Positions 36,453 through 46,181 of a DNA stretch of 55,945 nucleotides are shown here, piece after piece; position 1 is the first letter of the stretch; every line of letters begins with the position of its first letter. This DNA comes from Bacteroidales bacterium (GTDB taxonomy: Bacteria > Bacteroidota > Bacteroidia > Bacteroidales > VadinHA17). The notes below the pieces were generated by a model. It was not told the DNA's origin and did not search any database. It saw nothing but the letters and a program-made list of their open reading frames with translations. A program made the translations under genes and the position numbers. The stretch covers positions 7,011 to 62,955 of the forward strand of contig PLNF01000078.1 of assembly GCA_003141715.1 (NCBI GenBank), given 5' to 3'.

Positions 36453-39065
36453 ATGGAAGAAGAGGATCTTGAAATTGGCAAAGCAGACGGAAAAGAAATA
36501 GTTCCGCCGGGACCTGTAGCTCTTCATTCCGTAACAGCATTATCGGGCATGTATCAGGACTGGTTCCTTGATTATGCATCGTATGTTATTCTCGAAAGAG
36601 CTGTGCCGCACCTTCATGATGGACTCAAGCCTGTGCAGCGCCGTATACTTCATTCAATGAAGAGGATGGATGACGGGCGTTACAATAAAGTGGCAAATAT
36701 AATCGGGCATACAATGCAGTTCCATCCTCATGGTGATGCCTCAATTGGAGATGCACTTGTTCAGCTCGGGCAAAAGGACCTCCTGGTTGATGCACAGGGC
36801 AACTGGGGGAACTTACTGACAGGCGATGGTGCCGCTGCGCCAAGATATATCGAATCCAGGCTATCAAAATTTGCTCTTGAAGTAGTATTTAACCATAAAA
36901 CAACAGAATGGAAATTATCATACGACGGGCGAAATAAAGAACCTGTTACGCTTCCGGTGAAATTTCCTTTGCTTCTCGCACATGGTGTGGAAGGTATCGC
37001 TGTCGGTCTTGCTTCAAAAATTCTTCCTCATAATTTTAATGAGCTTATTGATGCCACTATAGATTATCTGCAAGGGAACGATTTTGTTATTTATCCTGAT
37101 TTCCCCACGGGAGGAATGGTCGATGTTTCAAAGTATAACGACGGACAACGTGGAGGAGTAATTAAAGTAAGAGCAAAGATCGAGAAGGTTGATAAAAAAG
37201 CTCTTATTATAACAGAAATACCATTTGGGAAAACAACTACTACCCTCATTGAATCAATTATAAAGGCAAACGAAAAAGGGAAGATCAAGATCAGAAAGAT
37301 CGATGATAATACATCGGCAAATGTCGAAATAGTAGTTCATTTAGTCCCTGGCGTATCTCCCGATAAAACAATTGATGCACTTTATGCGCTTACCGATTGT
37401 GAATATTCAATCTCGCCAAATACCTGCGTAATTGTCGATGATAAACCCTCATTTATGGGGGTTAGTTCCATACTTAAACATTCTGCTGACAGAACAGTTG
37501 AGCTTCTGAAAAATGAACTTAAGATAAGGCTTGGCGAGTTGCGGGAAGAATGGCATATGTCATCTCTCGAGAAGATATTCATCGAGGAAAGGATTTACCA
37601 CGATATTGAAGAGTGTGAGACATGGGAAGCCGTTATTGTTGCAATTGACAAAGGGCTTGATCCGTTCAGGAAACTTTTACTGAGGGAAGTTACCAGGGAG
37701 GATATAATCCAGCTTACCGAAATAAAGATCAAGAGAATCTCAAGATTCGATGTAAAAAAAGCCGACGAACATATAAAGGGAATTGAAACCGAGCTTGAAG
37801 AGGTCAAAAATCATCTTAATAATATCGTTCCGTTCGCGATCAATTATTTCAGACAGATAAAGAAAAAGTACGGCAAGGGAAAGGAACGGAAAACCGAACT
37901 TAGAAGTTTTGATACAATTGAAGCCACGAAAGTGGTAGCCAATAATGCAAAACTCTATATAAATTATAAGGAGGGATTTATCGGCACCGGTCTGAAAAAA
38001 GATGAATTCATCTGCGATTGCTCTGATATTGATGATGTTATCGTTATCAGAAAGGATGGAGTGTATCTTATAACAAAGGTAGCCGATAAGGTGTTTGTTG
38101 GTAATGATATACTCTATGCACAGATCTTTCTTAAAAATGACGAACGTACTATTTATAATATTGTTTATCAGGATGGTAAGGACGGGTCTTTACTTGCAAA
38201 ACGGTGTGCCATTTCAGGCCTGACACGCGACAAAGAATATAATCTGACCAGGGGGACCCCAGGTTCGAAAATAGTATATTTAAGTGCGAATCCGAATGGT
38301 GAGGCAGAAGTAATTAAAGTCCATCATAAACCAAAGGCAAGGCTTAAAAAACTTATGTTCGAATTTGATTTCGGCCAGATGAACATAAAGGGAAAATCCT
38401 CAATGGGTAACATCCTTACAAAGAATGCGGTTCATAAAATAAGTCTGAAAGAGAAGGGACTCTCAACCCTCGGAGGAAGAAAAATCTGGTTTGATGATGC
38501 GGTTTTCAGGCTTAATGTTGATGGCAGGGGACCTTTCCTTGGCGAATTCAGCGCTGATGATAAAATTCTCGTGATTACAAAAAATGGCTATTTCAGAATC
38601 GCAGGGTTTGATCTGTCAAACCATTTTGAAGACAACATCCTCATAATTGAGAAATTCAGACCCGGGAAGGTCTATTCAGTCATTTACTGGGACGCTGAGC
38701 AGAAGTTTTATTATGTGAAACGGTTCACAATTGAAGAGTCCGAAAAACCACAGTGTTTCATAAATGAAGATCCTGAATCAAAACTTATAAGTCTCACAGA
38801 AGTAGAATATCCCCGTTTTGAAATATATTTCGGAGGCAAGCATAAGGGCAGGGATAATGAGATTATTGAAGTTGCTGAATTTATTGGAGTGAAGAGCTAC
38901 AAAGCAAAAGGGAAGAGAATGACCAGTTATATGGTGGAAAATATCCAGGAAATTGAGCCCGTTATTAAAAAGGAGGTTGAGATACCAAAGGAAGAAAAAC
39001 CAGATGAAGACCCTCAGCAACCTGTTATCCATGATGATCCTGCACAGATGAAGCTTGAGTTATGA
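36453..39065 (+). CDS. parC: DNA topoisomerase IV subunit A
   Basis: 870 aa. It is the DNA-cleaving subunit. The N-terminal region has DYASYVILERAVPHLHDGLKPVQRRILHSM, the winged-helix HPHGDASIGDALVQL and the catalytic tyrosine Y132 in AAAPRYIESRLS. A coiled-coil tower (around EHIKGIETELEEVKNHLNN) leads to a C-terminal beta-pinwheel-like half with GyrA-box-like degenerate repeats, and an acidic tail (KEEKPDEDPQQPVIHDD). The stop overlaps the aroK start (ATGA). Confidence 0.95.
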   Translation: MEEEDLEIGKADGKEIVPPGPVALHSVTALSGMYQDWFLDYASYVILERAVPHLHDGLKPVQRRILHSMKRMDDGRYNKVANIIGHTMQFHPHGDASIGDALVQLGQKDLLVDAQGNWGNLLTGDGAAAPRYIESRLSKFALEVVFNHKTTEWKLSYDGRNKEPVTLPVKFPLLLAHGVEGIAVGLASKILPHNFNELIDATIDYLQGNDFVIYPDFPTGGMVDVSKYNDGQRGGVIKVRAKIEKVDKKALIITEIPFGKTTTTLIESIIKANEKGKIKIRKIDDNTSANVEIVVHLVPGVSPDKTIDALYALTDCEYSISPNTCVIVDDKPSFMGVSSILKHSADRTVELLKNELKIRLGELREEWHMSSLEKIFIEERIYHDIEECETWEAVIVAIDKGLDPFRKLLLREVTREDIIQLTEIKIKRISRFDVKKADEHIKGIETELEEVKNHLNNIVPFAINYFRQIKKKYGKGKERKTELRSFDTIEATKVVANNAKLYINYKEGFIGTGLKKDEFICDCSDIDDVIVIRKDGVYLITKVADKVFVGNDILYAQIFLKNDERTIYNIVYQDGKDGSLLAKRCAISGLTRDKEYNLTRGTPGSKIVYLSANPNGEAEVIKVHHKPKARLKKLMFEFDFGQMNIKGKSSMGNILTKNAVHKISLKEKGLSTLGGRKIWFDDAVFRLNVDGRGPFLGEFSADDKILVITKNGYFRIAGFDLSNHFEDNILIIEKFRPGKVYSVIYWDAEQKFYYVKRFTIEESEKPQCFINEDPESKLISLTEVEYPRFEIYFGGKHKGRDNEIIEVAEFIGVKSYKAKGKRMTSYMVENIQEIEPVIKKEVEIPKEEKPDEDPQQPVIHDDPAQMKLEL

Positions 39066-39589
39066 TGGCCAAAAACCATATTATCTATATAATTGGTTTC
39101 ATGGGAAGCGGTAAAACAACCGCAGGAAAAAAACTGGCATCACTTCTTGGCTGGTTATTTATCGACCTCGATAAAAAGATTGAAGAACATACCGGGAAAA
39201 CTATTCCTGAGATTTTTTCACAAAATGGAGAAAACTATTTCCGTGATATTGAAACTCAGCTTCTTAGAAACCTTAAGTCTTGTACAAACACTATAATCTC
39301 GACTGGCGGCGGAACACCCTGCTATAGTGATAACATGGATTTTATGATTGAAACCGGGCTGACTCTTTATCTGAAACTAACGCCGGCAGAGTTGAAAAGC
39401 CGACTTTCTGAATCTAAAGGAAAAAGGCCTTTGATAAAAGATTTAGATCAGGAGAAACTACAGTCTTTTATTGAGGAAAAACTTGCAGTTCGTGAAAAAT
39501 GTTATAACAGGTCTGACATAACTGTCGAGGGAATTAATCTTGATATCAATCTGGTACTATCCCTTCTTAAATCAAGACTGAACATCTGA
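39062..39589 (+). CDS. aroK: Shikimate kinase
   Basis: 175 aa. It phosphorylates shikimate in aromatic amino acid synthesis. The P-loop is IGFMGSGKTTAGKKLA, the substrate-binding Asp is in FIDLDKKIEEHTG, and STGGGTPCY plus the LID segment SESKGKRPLIKDL complete the family set. The start overlaps the parC stop by four bases; the tandem ATGATG offers starts at 39062 or 39065. No other aro gene is present. Confidence 0.94.
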   Translation: MMAKNHIIYIIGFMGSGKTTAGKKLASLLGWLFIDLDKKIEEHTGKTIPEIFSQNGENYFRDIETQLLRNLKSCTNTIISTGGGTPCYSDNMDFMIETGLTLYLKLTPAELKSRLSESKGKRPLIKDLDQEKLQSFIEEKLAVREKCYNRSDITVEGINLDINLVLSLLKSRLNI

Positions 39590-39740
39590 TTTTCTGCTGA
39601 CTCAATCTGGAAATGAGGTGGCTGTTTCAGCGGCACACCTTATTAAATTCTATAAATTATGGTTCAAAAAGTAATGGATTGACTAATCTTTTAATTTAAA
39701 TTGTTAATTTAGTGTGTTATAATTTGTAAAGGGGCAATTT

Positions 39741-42700
39741 ATGAGAGATAAGTTACGTACTCTCCTTCAAATTGAATCAGGAGAGGAGTCAATGGTATCA
39801 ATGCTTCTGACACAATCGGTCTTTCTGGGGATTTTTATCGGAGCATTTGATATTGCTGCACATTCCCTTTTACTCTCGACTTTTGACGAAAAAATGATGG
39901 CACGGGGATATGTTTTTTCCGGGATTGCCGGCATTATCCTTACATCACTTTATTCACGGTTCCTTACAAGATTACAATTCAAAAACTTCGCAATCATTAA
40001 CCTTATTGTTGTTACAGTACTGACACTTTTCCTTTGGTCTGCAATGATTTTTTCACCGGCAAAATGGATAATATTCATGGTGTTCATGATGTTTGGACCT
40101 CTGAATATTCTGGCACTGTTCGGCTTTTGGGGAACTGCAGAACGGTTGTTTACAGGTAAACAGGGAAAAAGATTGTTCCGGCTCGCCGATACAGGACTGA
40201 TCGTCGGAATAATTATTATTTCTTTCGCCATTCCGGTAATAATGTCTTTTAAATTTCATTCACACACCATTTTATTTGTAAGTGCATCTTCCGTATTTAT
40301 TGCGACCATTATCCAGAGTGTGATCGGGAAACAGTTAAGTCTGGCTGCTATTGACGGGGAGCAATATGCTGAAAAACCTGAAAAGAGAAAATCTCTTTTT
40401 GTTGTTTTACGTGAAGACCCTTATATCAGAACTATAGCCATTTTTGCATCTCTTTCGGTTTTAACTGCATTTTTCATACAGTATTCATTCATGGCAATTA
40501 CAAGAGAACAATATCCTGTAGCAGAAGATATGGCCGGTTTTCTGGGCCTTTTCACCGGCAGCATGATGATCTTCATCCTGTTTGTTAAACTGGTTGTCTT
40601 TCCATATGTTCTTCGTAACTACGGACTTCGAACCTGTCTTATAACTTCACCGGTACTTATTGCTGTTTTTACAGCAATAGTAATACTCACTGGTTTGTTC
40701 ATGGGTTATAGCCCTGAAGCATCAGGCGGATTTATGTTATTCTTCCTTCTTCTTGCATTTAGCAGGCTCATTTCAAAATCTCTGAAAGACTCAGTAGAAT
40801 TTTCTTCTTTTAGAGTCATTTATCAATCAATTGATAAAAAAGTAAAATCAGGGATCCAGTCTGGAATGGTTGGTACCGTGAATGAAATGGCGGTATTCTT
40901 TTCGGGACTTATCCTGACGGGCCTTGGTCTTTTTAGCTTTATTAAGCTTATTCACTTTTCATTGTTCCAGTTTATTATTGTCTTAATATGGCTTTTTGTT
41001 GCTCTCAGGTTATTTAGGGAGTACAGAAAATCAATTGTAAAAGCAACGGAAATAACGGCTATGGAAGGATCAGTAGCCAATATTTCAAATAAACAGGATA
41101 CTTTAAAAAACAGATTTTCTGCTTATATAAACTTCAGAACAGATTATTTTAGTCTTTTATCGGGTGATTTTTCAGTTTTGAACAGAATCAGGAATAGTTG
41201 GTATTTTGAAGAAATAATTGATTACGCCTACTCGAAAAAGGATATAAATCTTTTACCGGTTCTGAAAAAAACTGCAATTAATACCGACCTTGATGAAGGA
41301 GTCAGACAGCACTCCGCTGAGGTAGTCGAGATTCTGCAACAGCATTCGACTTTTCTTGAGTCTGATAATGAAAAGATTAGCAAAGCAAAAAAAGTCCTTT
41401 CGGGTTCCAGGATGCCTGAAACAACAGAAATTCTCAGACTTTTAAGAGATAACTCTATTGAATCCAAAAAACTGGCAATTTACATGATTGGTAAATTCAG
41501 GTTAACTGACTTAATATCAGAAGTATGTGGATGTCTGAGTATCCCCGATTTGAAAAATGATGCTTATGAAGTTCTAAAGACCTTTGGCTCGGGTGCAAAG
41601 GATGAATTAGTAAGGTTTTATCTACTCACATCAGGAAATACAAAGTTAAGCAAAACAATATTGCATCTTTTAGGTAAAACATGTACAAAGGAGACTGTAG
41701 CATTCCTGTTTTCCCGACTCTGGTCAAATTCAAGACAGCTAAAGGAGATTGCCGTTAAATGTCTTATTGACTGTAAGTTCAGCCCATCTGAAGAGGAGAA
41801 GCAACGCCTTCATCAACTAATTTCTGAAGTTATTGGTTTAATTACCTGGAATCTTTCAGCAAAAGTCTCTCTTGAAAGAGATAATGATAATTTCCTTCTC
41901 GATAAAATTAACCGGGAAATAGACAGGTGGAATACGTTTCTTTTTAATCTGCTTTCAATAACTTATGATTCAGGTTCTATAGCCAGGATCAGGGAAAATT
42001 TTGGTATTGAAACCATGGAGAGTGTCACTTACGCGCTTGAAATGACAGATATAGTAGTTTCTGATTTAATAAAACCAAAGTTGATTTCTCTTCTTGATGT
42101 TGTTCCGGATGAGGATAAAGTAATAAATCTATTTCAATTCTTTCCTGGAGAAATTCTACCACGTAAAAAACTTCTTGAAGACATAATTAATTGCGATTAT
42201 AATCTCATAAGTCTATGGACTAAGGCATGTGCGTTGAGGATTATTAAAAATATTGAAGGTGATGATATGGCTGAATCTGTGACCGCTCTTCTTTTCAGTC
42301 CGGAAGAATTGATTCAGGAAGAGTCCGCGAACCTGATTGCACGGTCAAAGCCTGAGCTCTACATCTCAGTTTCTCAGAGAATACCTGGTTCAATAAAAAC
42401 GCGACTGGATAAAATAATAAATGGGACCACAGCTAAAGAAGAATTCCTTTATGAGAAGGTTCAATTCCTCTCAAAGTATTTTGGAGTAATTACAGAAGAT
42501 GAGTTGTTGTCATTAGCCTGTGATATGAAGTATATTAAAAACTTTGATAGCATCTCCATCCAATCTTCCGGAGGTTGCATCATTTGGCCTATAAACGGCG
42601 ACAATGGGAGTAATGAAGTTCATGTGGTTTACAGCGGAGAGATAGAAAGACTGACCCGGAAATATCAAAGTCGGTACAATCTCTCTTTTTACTTTTTACC

Positions 42701-42785
42701 TCTAAGTGCAGTTGAAGAATATCATTTTCAGTTCCCCGACCATTCATTTGAGATTTTAAAATATATAGATAATAACGAGGAATAA
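39741..42785 (+). CDS. NTT/MFS-like transporter with alpha-helical (HEAT-like) repeat tail
   Basis: 1014 aa. Residues about 20-430 contain roughly 12 membrane helices and resemble the nucleotide-transporter (NTT, ADP/ATP carrier of bacteria) branch: QSVFLGIFIGAFDIAAHSLLL, then NILALFGFWGTAERLFTGKQGKRLFRLADTG. Residues about 470-860 are cytosolic helical repeats of HEAT type (GKTCTKETVAFLFSRLWS, REIDRWNTFLFNLLS). The last 110 residues turn beta-rich (VHVVYSGEIERLTRKYQ) and may be a degenerate cyclic-nucleotide-binding fold. NTT-HEAT-cNMP combinations are known in bacteria. The stop TAA shares its last base with the ATG of the STAND-WD40 gene, so the two are translationally coupled. Whether nucleotides are the substrate is unproven. 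Confidence 0.75.
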   Translation: MRDKLRTLLQIESGEESMVSMLLTQSVFLGIFIGAFDIAAHSLLLSTFDEKMMARGYVFSGIAGIILTSLYSRFLTRLQFKNFAIINLIVVTVLTLFLWSAMIFSPAKWIIFMVFMMFGPLNILALFGFWGTAERLFTGKQGKRLFRLADTGLIVGIIIISFAIPVIMSFKFHSHTILFVSASSVFIATIIQSVIGKQLSLAAIDGEQYAEKPEKRKSLFVVLREDPYIRTIAIFASLSVLTAFFIQYSFMAITREQYPVAEDMAGFLGLFTGSMMIFILFVKLVVFPYVLRNYGLRTCLITSPVLIAVFTAIVILTGLFMGYSPEASGGFMLFFLLLAFSRLISKSLKDSVEFSSFRVIYQSIDKKVKSGIQSGMVGTVNEMAVFFSGLILTGLGLFSFIKLIHFSLFQFIIVLIWLFVALRLFREYRKSIVKATEITAMEGSVANISNKQDTLKNRFSAYINFRTDYFSLLSGDFSVLNRIRNSWYFEEIIDYAYSKKDINLLPVLKKTAINTDLDEGVRQHSAEVVEILQQHSTFLESDNEKISKAKKVLSGSRMPETTEILRLLRDNSIESKKLAIYMIGKFRLTDLISEVCGCLSIPDLKNDAYEVLKTFGSGAKDELVRFYLLTSGNTKLSKTILHLLGKTCTKETVAFLFSRLWSNSRQLKEIAVKCLIDCKFSPSEEEKQRLHQLISEVIGLITWNLSAKVSLERDNDNFLLDKINREIDRWNTFLFNLLSITYDSGSIARIRENFGIETMESVTYALEMTDIVVSDLIKPKLISLLDVVPDEDKVINLFQFFPGEILPRKKLLEDIINCDYNLISLWTKACALRIIKNIEGDDMAESVTALLFSPEELIQEESANLIARSKPELYISVSQRIPGSIKTRLDKIINGTTAKEEFLYEKVQFLSKYFGVITEDELLSLACDMKYIKNFDSISIQSSGGCIIWPINGDNGSNEVHVVYSGEIERLTRKYQSRYNLSFYFLPLSAVEEYHFQFPDHSFEILKYIDNNEE

Positions 42786-45700
42786 TGCGAACTCAAACGA
42801 TCAAAGATTGCAATCCCTTCCCCGGACTAAGACCCTTTACTACTGAAGATAGCGATCTGTTCTTCGGACGGGAAGCTGAATGTGATGAGGTAATCTTAAG
42901 ATTACTTAAAAACAGGTATATAACTGTTATTGGTGCTTCAGGAAGCGGCAAATCATCACTTATCTATGCCGGAGTCCTTCCAAAAATCATGAATTTAAAA
43001 ATCAGGGAATCCTCCATCTGGAAGATTATTTCTTTCAGACCCGGGAACGACCCGTTCGGAAATCTGGCTGGAGCATTATCAAATGGGATTATTGACTCAG
43101 GGCAGACAAGAATTGAACGAGAGATAATTCTTTCTGATTTTCTCGATAACCCTGGTAGTTTTTCTGATGTCCTAAGGAAACACATGATTAGACATGATGA
43201 CAATGTCCTTCTGGTTATTGATCAGCTTGAAGAACTTTTCAGATACTTTTCACCCGGAAAATCTGAAATTTCTCATGCAACTGCAATAAAATTTGTTGAT
43301 TTTCTGGTAAACTCCATCATAAAGTCTGACGAAAATGTTTTTATAATTGTTACGATGCGTTCTGAATACCTGGGAGAATGTTCACATTACAAGAGTCTCA
43401 CCAGGCTGGTCAACAACAGCAATTATCTTGTTCCTGAGATGGGGAAGGAAAGTTGGAGAAAAGTTATTGAGGGGCCTGTAAATTTTGCCGGAGCAAAAAT
43501 TGACCCGGAACTTATCGAAACACTTCTAAATGACATCAAAGACCGGACTGATCAGCTTCCTGTTTTGCAACACGCCATGATGAGGACATGGGAACACTGG
43601 CAGGAGCTTGATCAACCTGACAAACCAATTACCATAGCAGATTATGACTTAGTTGGTACAGTTAATAATGCTGTTTCACTCCATGCGGATGAGGTTTATG
43701 AAGAACTAAGCCAGCACGGAAAAGAGATCTGCGCGATATTATTTAAAACTATTACGAGGAAAGGTTCAGATAATAAAGGTTTACGGCATCCTTCAGATAT
43801 TGAAACGATAAAGTCAATTGCCGGGTGTTCAGATGAAGAATTATTTGATATTATTGAAAAGTTCAGGAGCGCATCACGATCCTTTGTCACACCACGGGAG
43901 GATATCATTCTGAGTAATAGCTCTGTAATAGACCTTCAGAACGAATGTACTATCCGTTTGTGGGATCGCCTGAAGGATTGGATAGATAATGAAGATTATT
44001 CAATGCAGATGTATTTACGGATATCAGAAGCATCTGCTCTTTATCATCAAGGGAAGACCAGTTTATACAGACCCCCTGACCTGCAACTCGCAATAAACTG
44101 GCGCGATCAGTATAATCCAACGCTCTCATGGGCAGTTCAATACAATCCTGCTTTTGAAAGGGCAATGGTTTACCTTCGGACCAGCGAAAAAGCATATCTC
44201 GAAGAGGAACAAAATAAAATCAGACAGCAGAAAAGGAAAGTGAAGAGGACCAGGTTTATTACAAGGGTTCTTGGAATTGCCTTTTTATTATCTGTAGGAT
44301 TCATGCTCTTTGAATATGTTCAGAAGTCAACTGTTGAAAGGCAGTCCATTCTTGCAGAAAAACAAAGGATCCAGGCTGTCAAGGAAAAAGCGATAGCTGA
44401 TTCGTTTGCTATTATTGTTATTAAACATAAGATTATTTCAGATTCAACTGCCTCTGCTGCCATAAAGAATGCTGAAGAGGCAAAGGAGCAGAAAATTGTT
44501 GCAGACCTTCAGAAATCTTTTGCTGAAAGAAATGCTAAAGAGGCATTGCGTCAAAAAAATCTTGCCGTTGAACAAAAAAATGGAGCCCAGCGCCTGAGGA
44601 TGCTGTCTATTGGTAAGTCAATGTCACTTAAATCGTTGCAGATGACAGGCCAAAAAGACCTGCAGACACTTCTGGCTTATCAGGCCTATCTGTTTAATAA
44701 AAGGAATAACGGACCTGATAATGATGCCGATATTTATGCCGGTTTGTACAATGTTGCTCTCCAGTATGGTAGTATTAACTTTAAGTCCTTCAAAGGGCAT
44801 AATGGAGAAATTAAGAGTATAGCATTTGTACCCGGAAAAAACGAATTTTTTACTTCGGGGAATGATGGAAAGGTACTGAAATGGTCACTTGAGAAAAAAG
44901 ATCAGACACTTCAGGTCATTTATTCAGGAAGCGATATTATCGAGGTTTTGGCCGTCAGTCCTGATGCTTCCTGGCTTGCATGTGGGAGTTCAAACTCCTC
45001 TATAAAGATGATCCCATTAAAAGGGAACGATCCTGGATATGAGATGACGGGTCACAAGGGAGGAATTAAATCACTTATCTTTTCATATGACGGGAAATAC
45101 CTCTATTCAGCGGCGCTCGATGGGAAGGTGCTCAAATGGGACATTGCTGCGAGGACAAGTGTTAATGTTTCTACAGGCTTGATGGAGATAACTTCAATTG
45201 ATATCTCCTCAAAAGGGAATTATCTTGCCGGTATCAGTGCCGATGGTAATGTTGTTGTTTGGAATCCCGGACAAAACTCAGATAATTTCAGAATCGAGAC
45301 GGCCGAGAAAAATATTAAAGTGGTTAAGTTCAATCCCGAAAACAACCTTCTCGCAATAGGTGATGCTGATGGCACTGTCGAACTATGGGATATTGACCTT
45401 CATAAAAAACTTTCAGAGGTGAAAGCCCATAGTGGACAGGTTAATGATATTCAGTTTAATACATCCCTGAAGCAGATGGCGACAGCAGGTAATGACAAAA
45501 AACTGAAAATATTTAATATTGAAGATCCAACCGACCTGACAGAACCACCGGTTACATTATCCGATAATGAAGGATTTGTCCTGGTAATGCAATTCAGTCC
45601 CGACGGCCAGATGATCGTATCCGGAGAATCAGGTGGAGGGAATAACCTTATCAGAAGACCTTCGCATGTTGACTATCTGGTTCATGATATATGCAATATG

Positions 45701-45844
45701 GTCTCAAGGAACATGACTCAGGAAGAGTGGAATGTATATGTTGGAAAGGATATACCTCTGGAAAAGACCTGCCAGAATAAGAATTTTAATATTAAAGTAG
45801 AACCGATAACATCGATAAACAAATATAGAAACATTAACAGATAA
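42785..45844 (+). CDS. nSTAND1-like NTPase with transmembrane helix, coiled coil and WD40 propeller
   Basis: 1019 aa. It begins directly with the nSTAND1 signature NPFPGLRPFTTEDSDLFFGRE. Walker A is GASGSGKSS and Walker B VLLVIDQLEELFRYF, followed by the DRTDQLPVLQHAMMRTWEHW helical module. One membrane helix (about 495-515, VLGIAFLLSVGFMLFEYV) and a long Lys/Glu/Ala coiled coil (about 520-615) lead to about seven WD40 repeats (about 660-970; e.g. GHNGEIKSIAFVPG, GHKGGIKSLIFSYDGKYLYS). STAND NTPases are ligand-gated switches used in signalling and immunity. There is no N-terminal effector domain, so the coupled NTT-like membrane protein is the obvious candidate partner. The ligand is unknown. 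Confidence 0.88.
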   Translation: MRTQTIKDCNPFPGLRPFTTEDSDLFFGREAECDEVILRLLKNRYITVIGASGSGKSSLIYAGVLPKIMNLKIRESSIWKIISFRPGNDPFGNLAGALSNGIIDSGQTRIEREIILSDFLDNPGSFSDVLRKHMIRHDDNVLLVIDQLEELFRYFSPGKSEISHATAIKFVDFLVNSIIKSDENVFIIVTMRSEYLGECSHYKSLTRLVNNSNYLVPEMGKESWRKVIEGPVNFAGAKIDPELIETLLNDIKDRTDQLPVLQHAMMRTWEHWQELDQPDKPITIADYDLVGTVNNAVSLHADEVYEELSQHGKEICAILFKTITRKGSDNKGLRHPSDIETIKSIAGCSDEELFDIIEKFRSASRSFVTPREDIILSNSSVIDLQNECTIRLWDRLKDWIDNEDYSMQMYLRISEASALYHQGKTSLYRPPDLQLAINWRDQYNPTLSWAVQYNPAFERAMVYLRTSEKAYLEEEQNKIRQQKRKVKRTRFITRVLGIAFLLSVGFMLFEYVQKSTVERQSILAEKQRIQAVKEKAIADSFAIIVIKHKIISDSTASAAIKNAEEAKEQKIVADLQKSFAERNAKEALRQKNLAVEQKNGAQRLRMLSIGKSMSLKSLQMTGQKDLQTLLAYQAYLFNKRNNGPDNDADIYAGLYNVALQYGSINFKSFKGHNGEIKSIAFVPGKNEFFTSGNDGKVLKWSLEKKDQTLQVIYSGSDIIEVLAVSPDASWLACGSSNSSIKMIPLKGNDPGYEMTGHKGGIKSLIFSYDGKYLYSAALDGKVLKWDIAARTSVNVSTGLMEITSIDISSKGNYLAGISADGNVVVWNPGQNSDNFRIETAEKNIKVVKFNPENNLLAIGDADGTVELWDIDLHKKLSEVKAHSGQVNDIQFNTSLKQMATAGNDKKLKIFNIEDPTDLTEPPVTLSDNEGFVLVMQFSPDGQMIVSGESGGGNNLIRRPSHVDYLVHDICNMVSRNMTQEEWNVYVGKDIPLEKTCQNKNFNIKVEPITSINKYRNINR

Positions 45845-45859
45845 GGTCGCTAAGGTTTT

Positions 45860-45976
45860 TTGCCCCCCACCCCCCCCTATAGGGGGGCTAAATTCGTTAT
45901 TCAAGAGTAATTCAGGTAAATCCACAAAATTAATCCCCCTTCTAGGGGGATGTCCCGCTTCGGCGGGACAGGGGGT
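45860..45976. repeat. C/G-run palindromic intergenic repeat, member 3
   Basis: Contains ccccccctataggggggc, the palindrome ATCCCCCTTCTAGGGGGAT, and a perfect hairpin GTCCCGC-TTCG-GCGGGAC (45952-45969) with a stable TTCG loop. It occupies the first part of the 337-base gap between the STAND-WD40 gene and gpmI and may end the STAND transcript. Confidence 0.75.
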
Positions 45977-46017
45977 CTTACTTCCAAAACAAAATTCCTT
46001 TAGGGTGAAGTTCTGTG

Positions 46018-46100
46018 TCAGCCAGCCAGGGGTTGTGCTTACCTGGCACCCTCTATGGTTAAAAAGGTCTTTTTAAACGACCTATATAGGGGTTTCCCAA
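46018..46100 (+). other. Unassigned intergenic stretch with several short hairpins
   Basis: GCCAGG/CCTGGC (46025-46030 with 46042-46047) and AGGTC/GACCT (46065-46069 with 46079-46083) can pair. No ORF, tRNA or known riboswitch was recognised. It lies upstream of the gpmI promoter, so it could be a small RNA or repeat debris. Confidence 0.25.
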
Positions 46101-46122
46101 TTTTAATTAAATTTGCCCCCGG

Positions 46123-46155
46123 TTTGGTACCCTGAACAAGGGTACTTTATTTTTG
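46123..46155 (+). promoter_or_regulatory. gpmI promoter with an inverted repeat in the spacer
   Basis: TTTG (46123-46126), a 21-base spacer and TATTTTTG (46148-46155) match the Bacteroidota -33/-7 consensus. The spacer is almost filled by a perfect 7-bp inverted repeat GTACCCT-GAACA-AGGGTAC (46127-46145), the position where a dimeric repressor would block the polymerase. The gpmI ATG is at 46182. Confidence 0.6.
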
Positions 46156-46181
46156 TTTAGTGTTTATTTAGATTTAAGATA

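Noticed and set aside
39610-39650. Hairpin-like sequence after aroK (AGGTGGCTG with CAGC and CACACCT)
   Set aside because: The stem needs a 4-base bulge and is not followed by a T-run.
39715-39735. TATAATTTG upstream of the NTT-like gene as a -7 box
   Set aside because: It has three bases instead of two between TA and TTTG and no -33 partner, so it does not meet the consensus.
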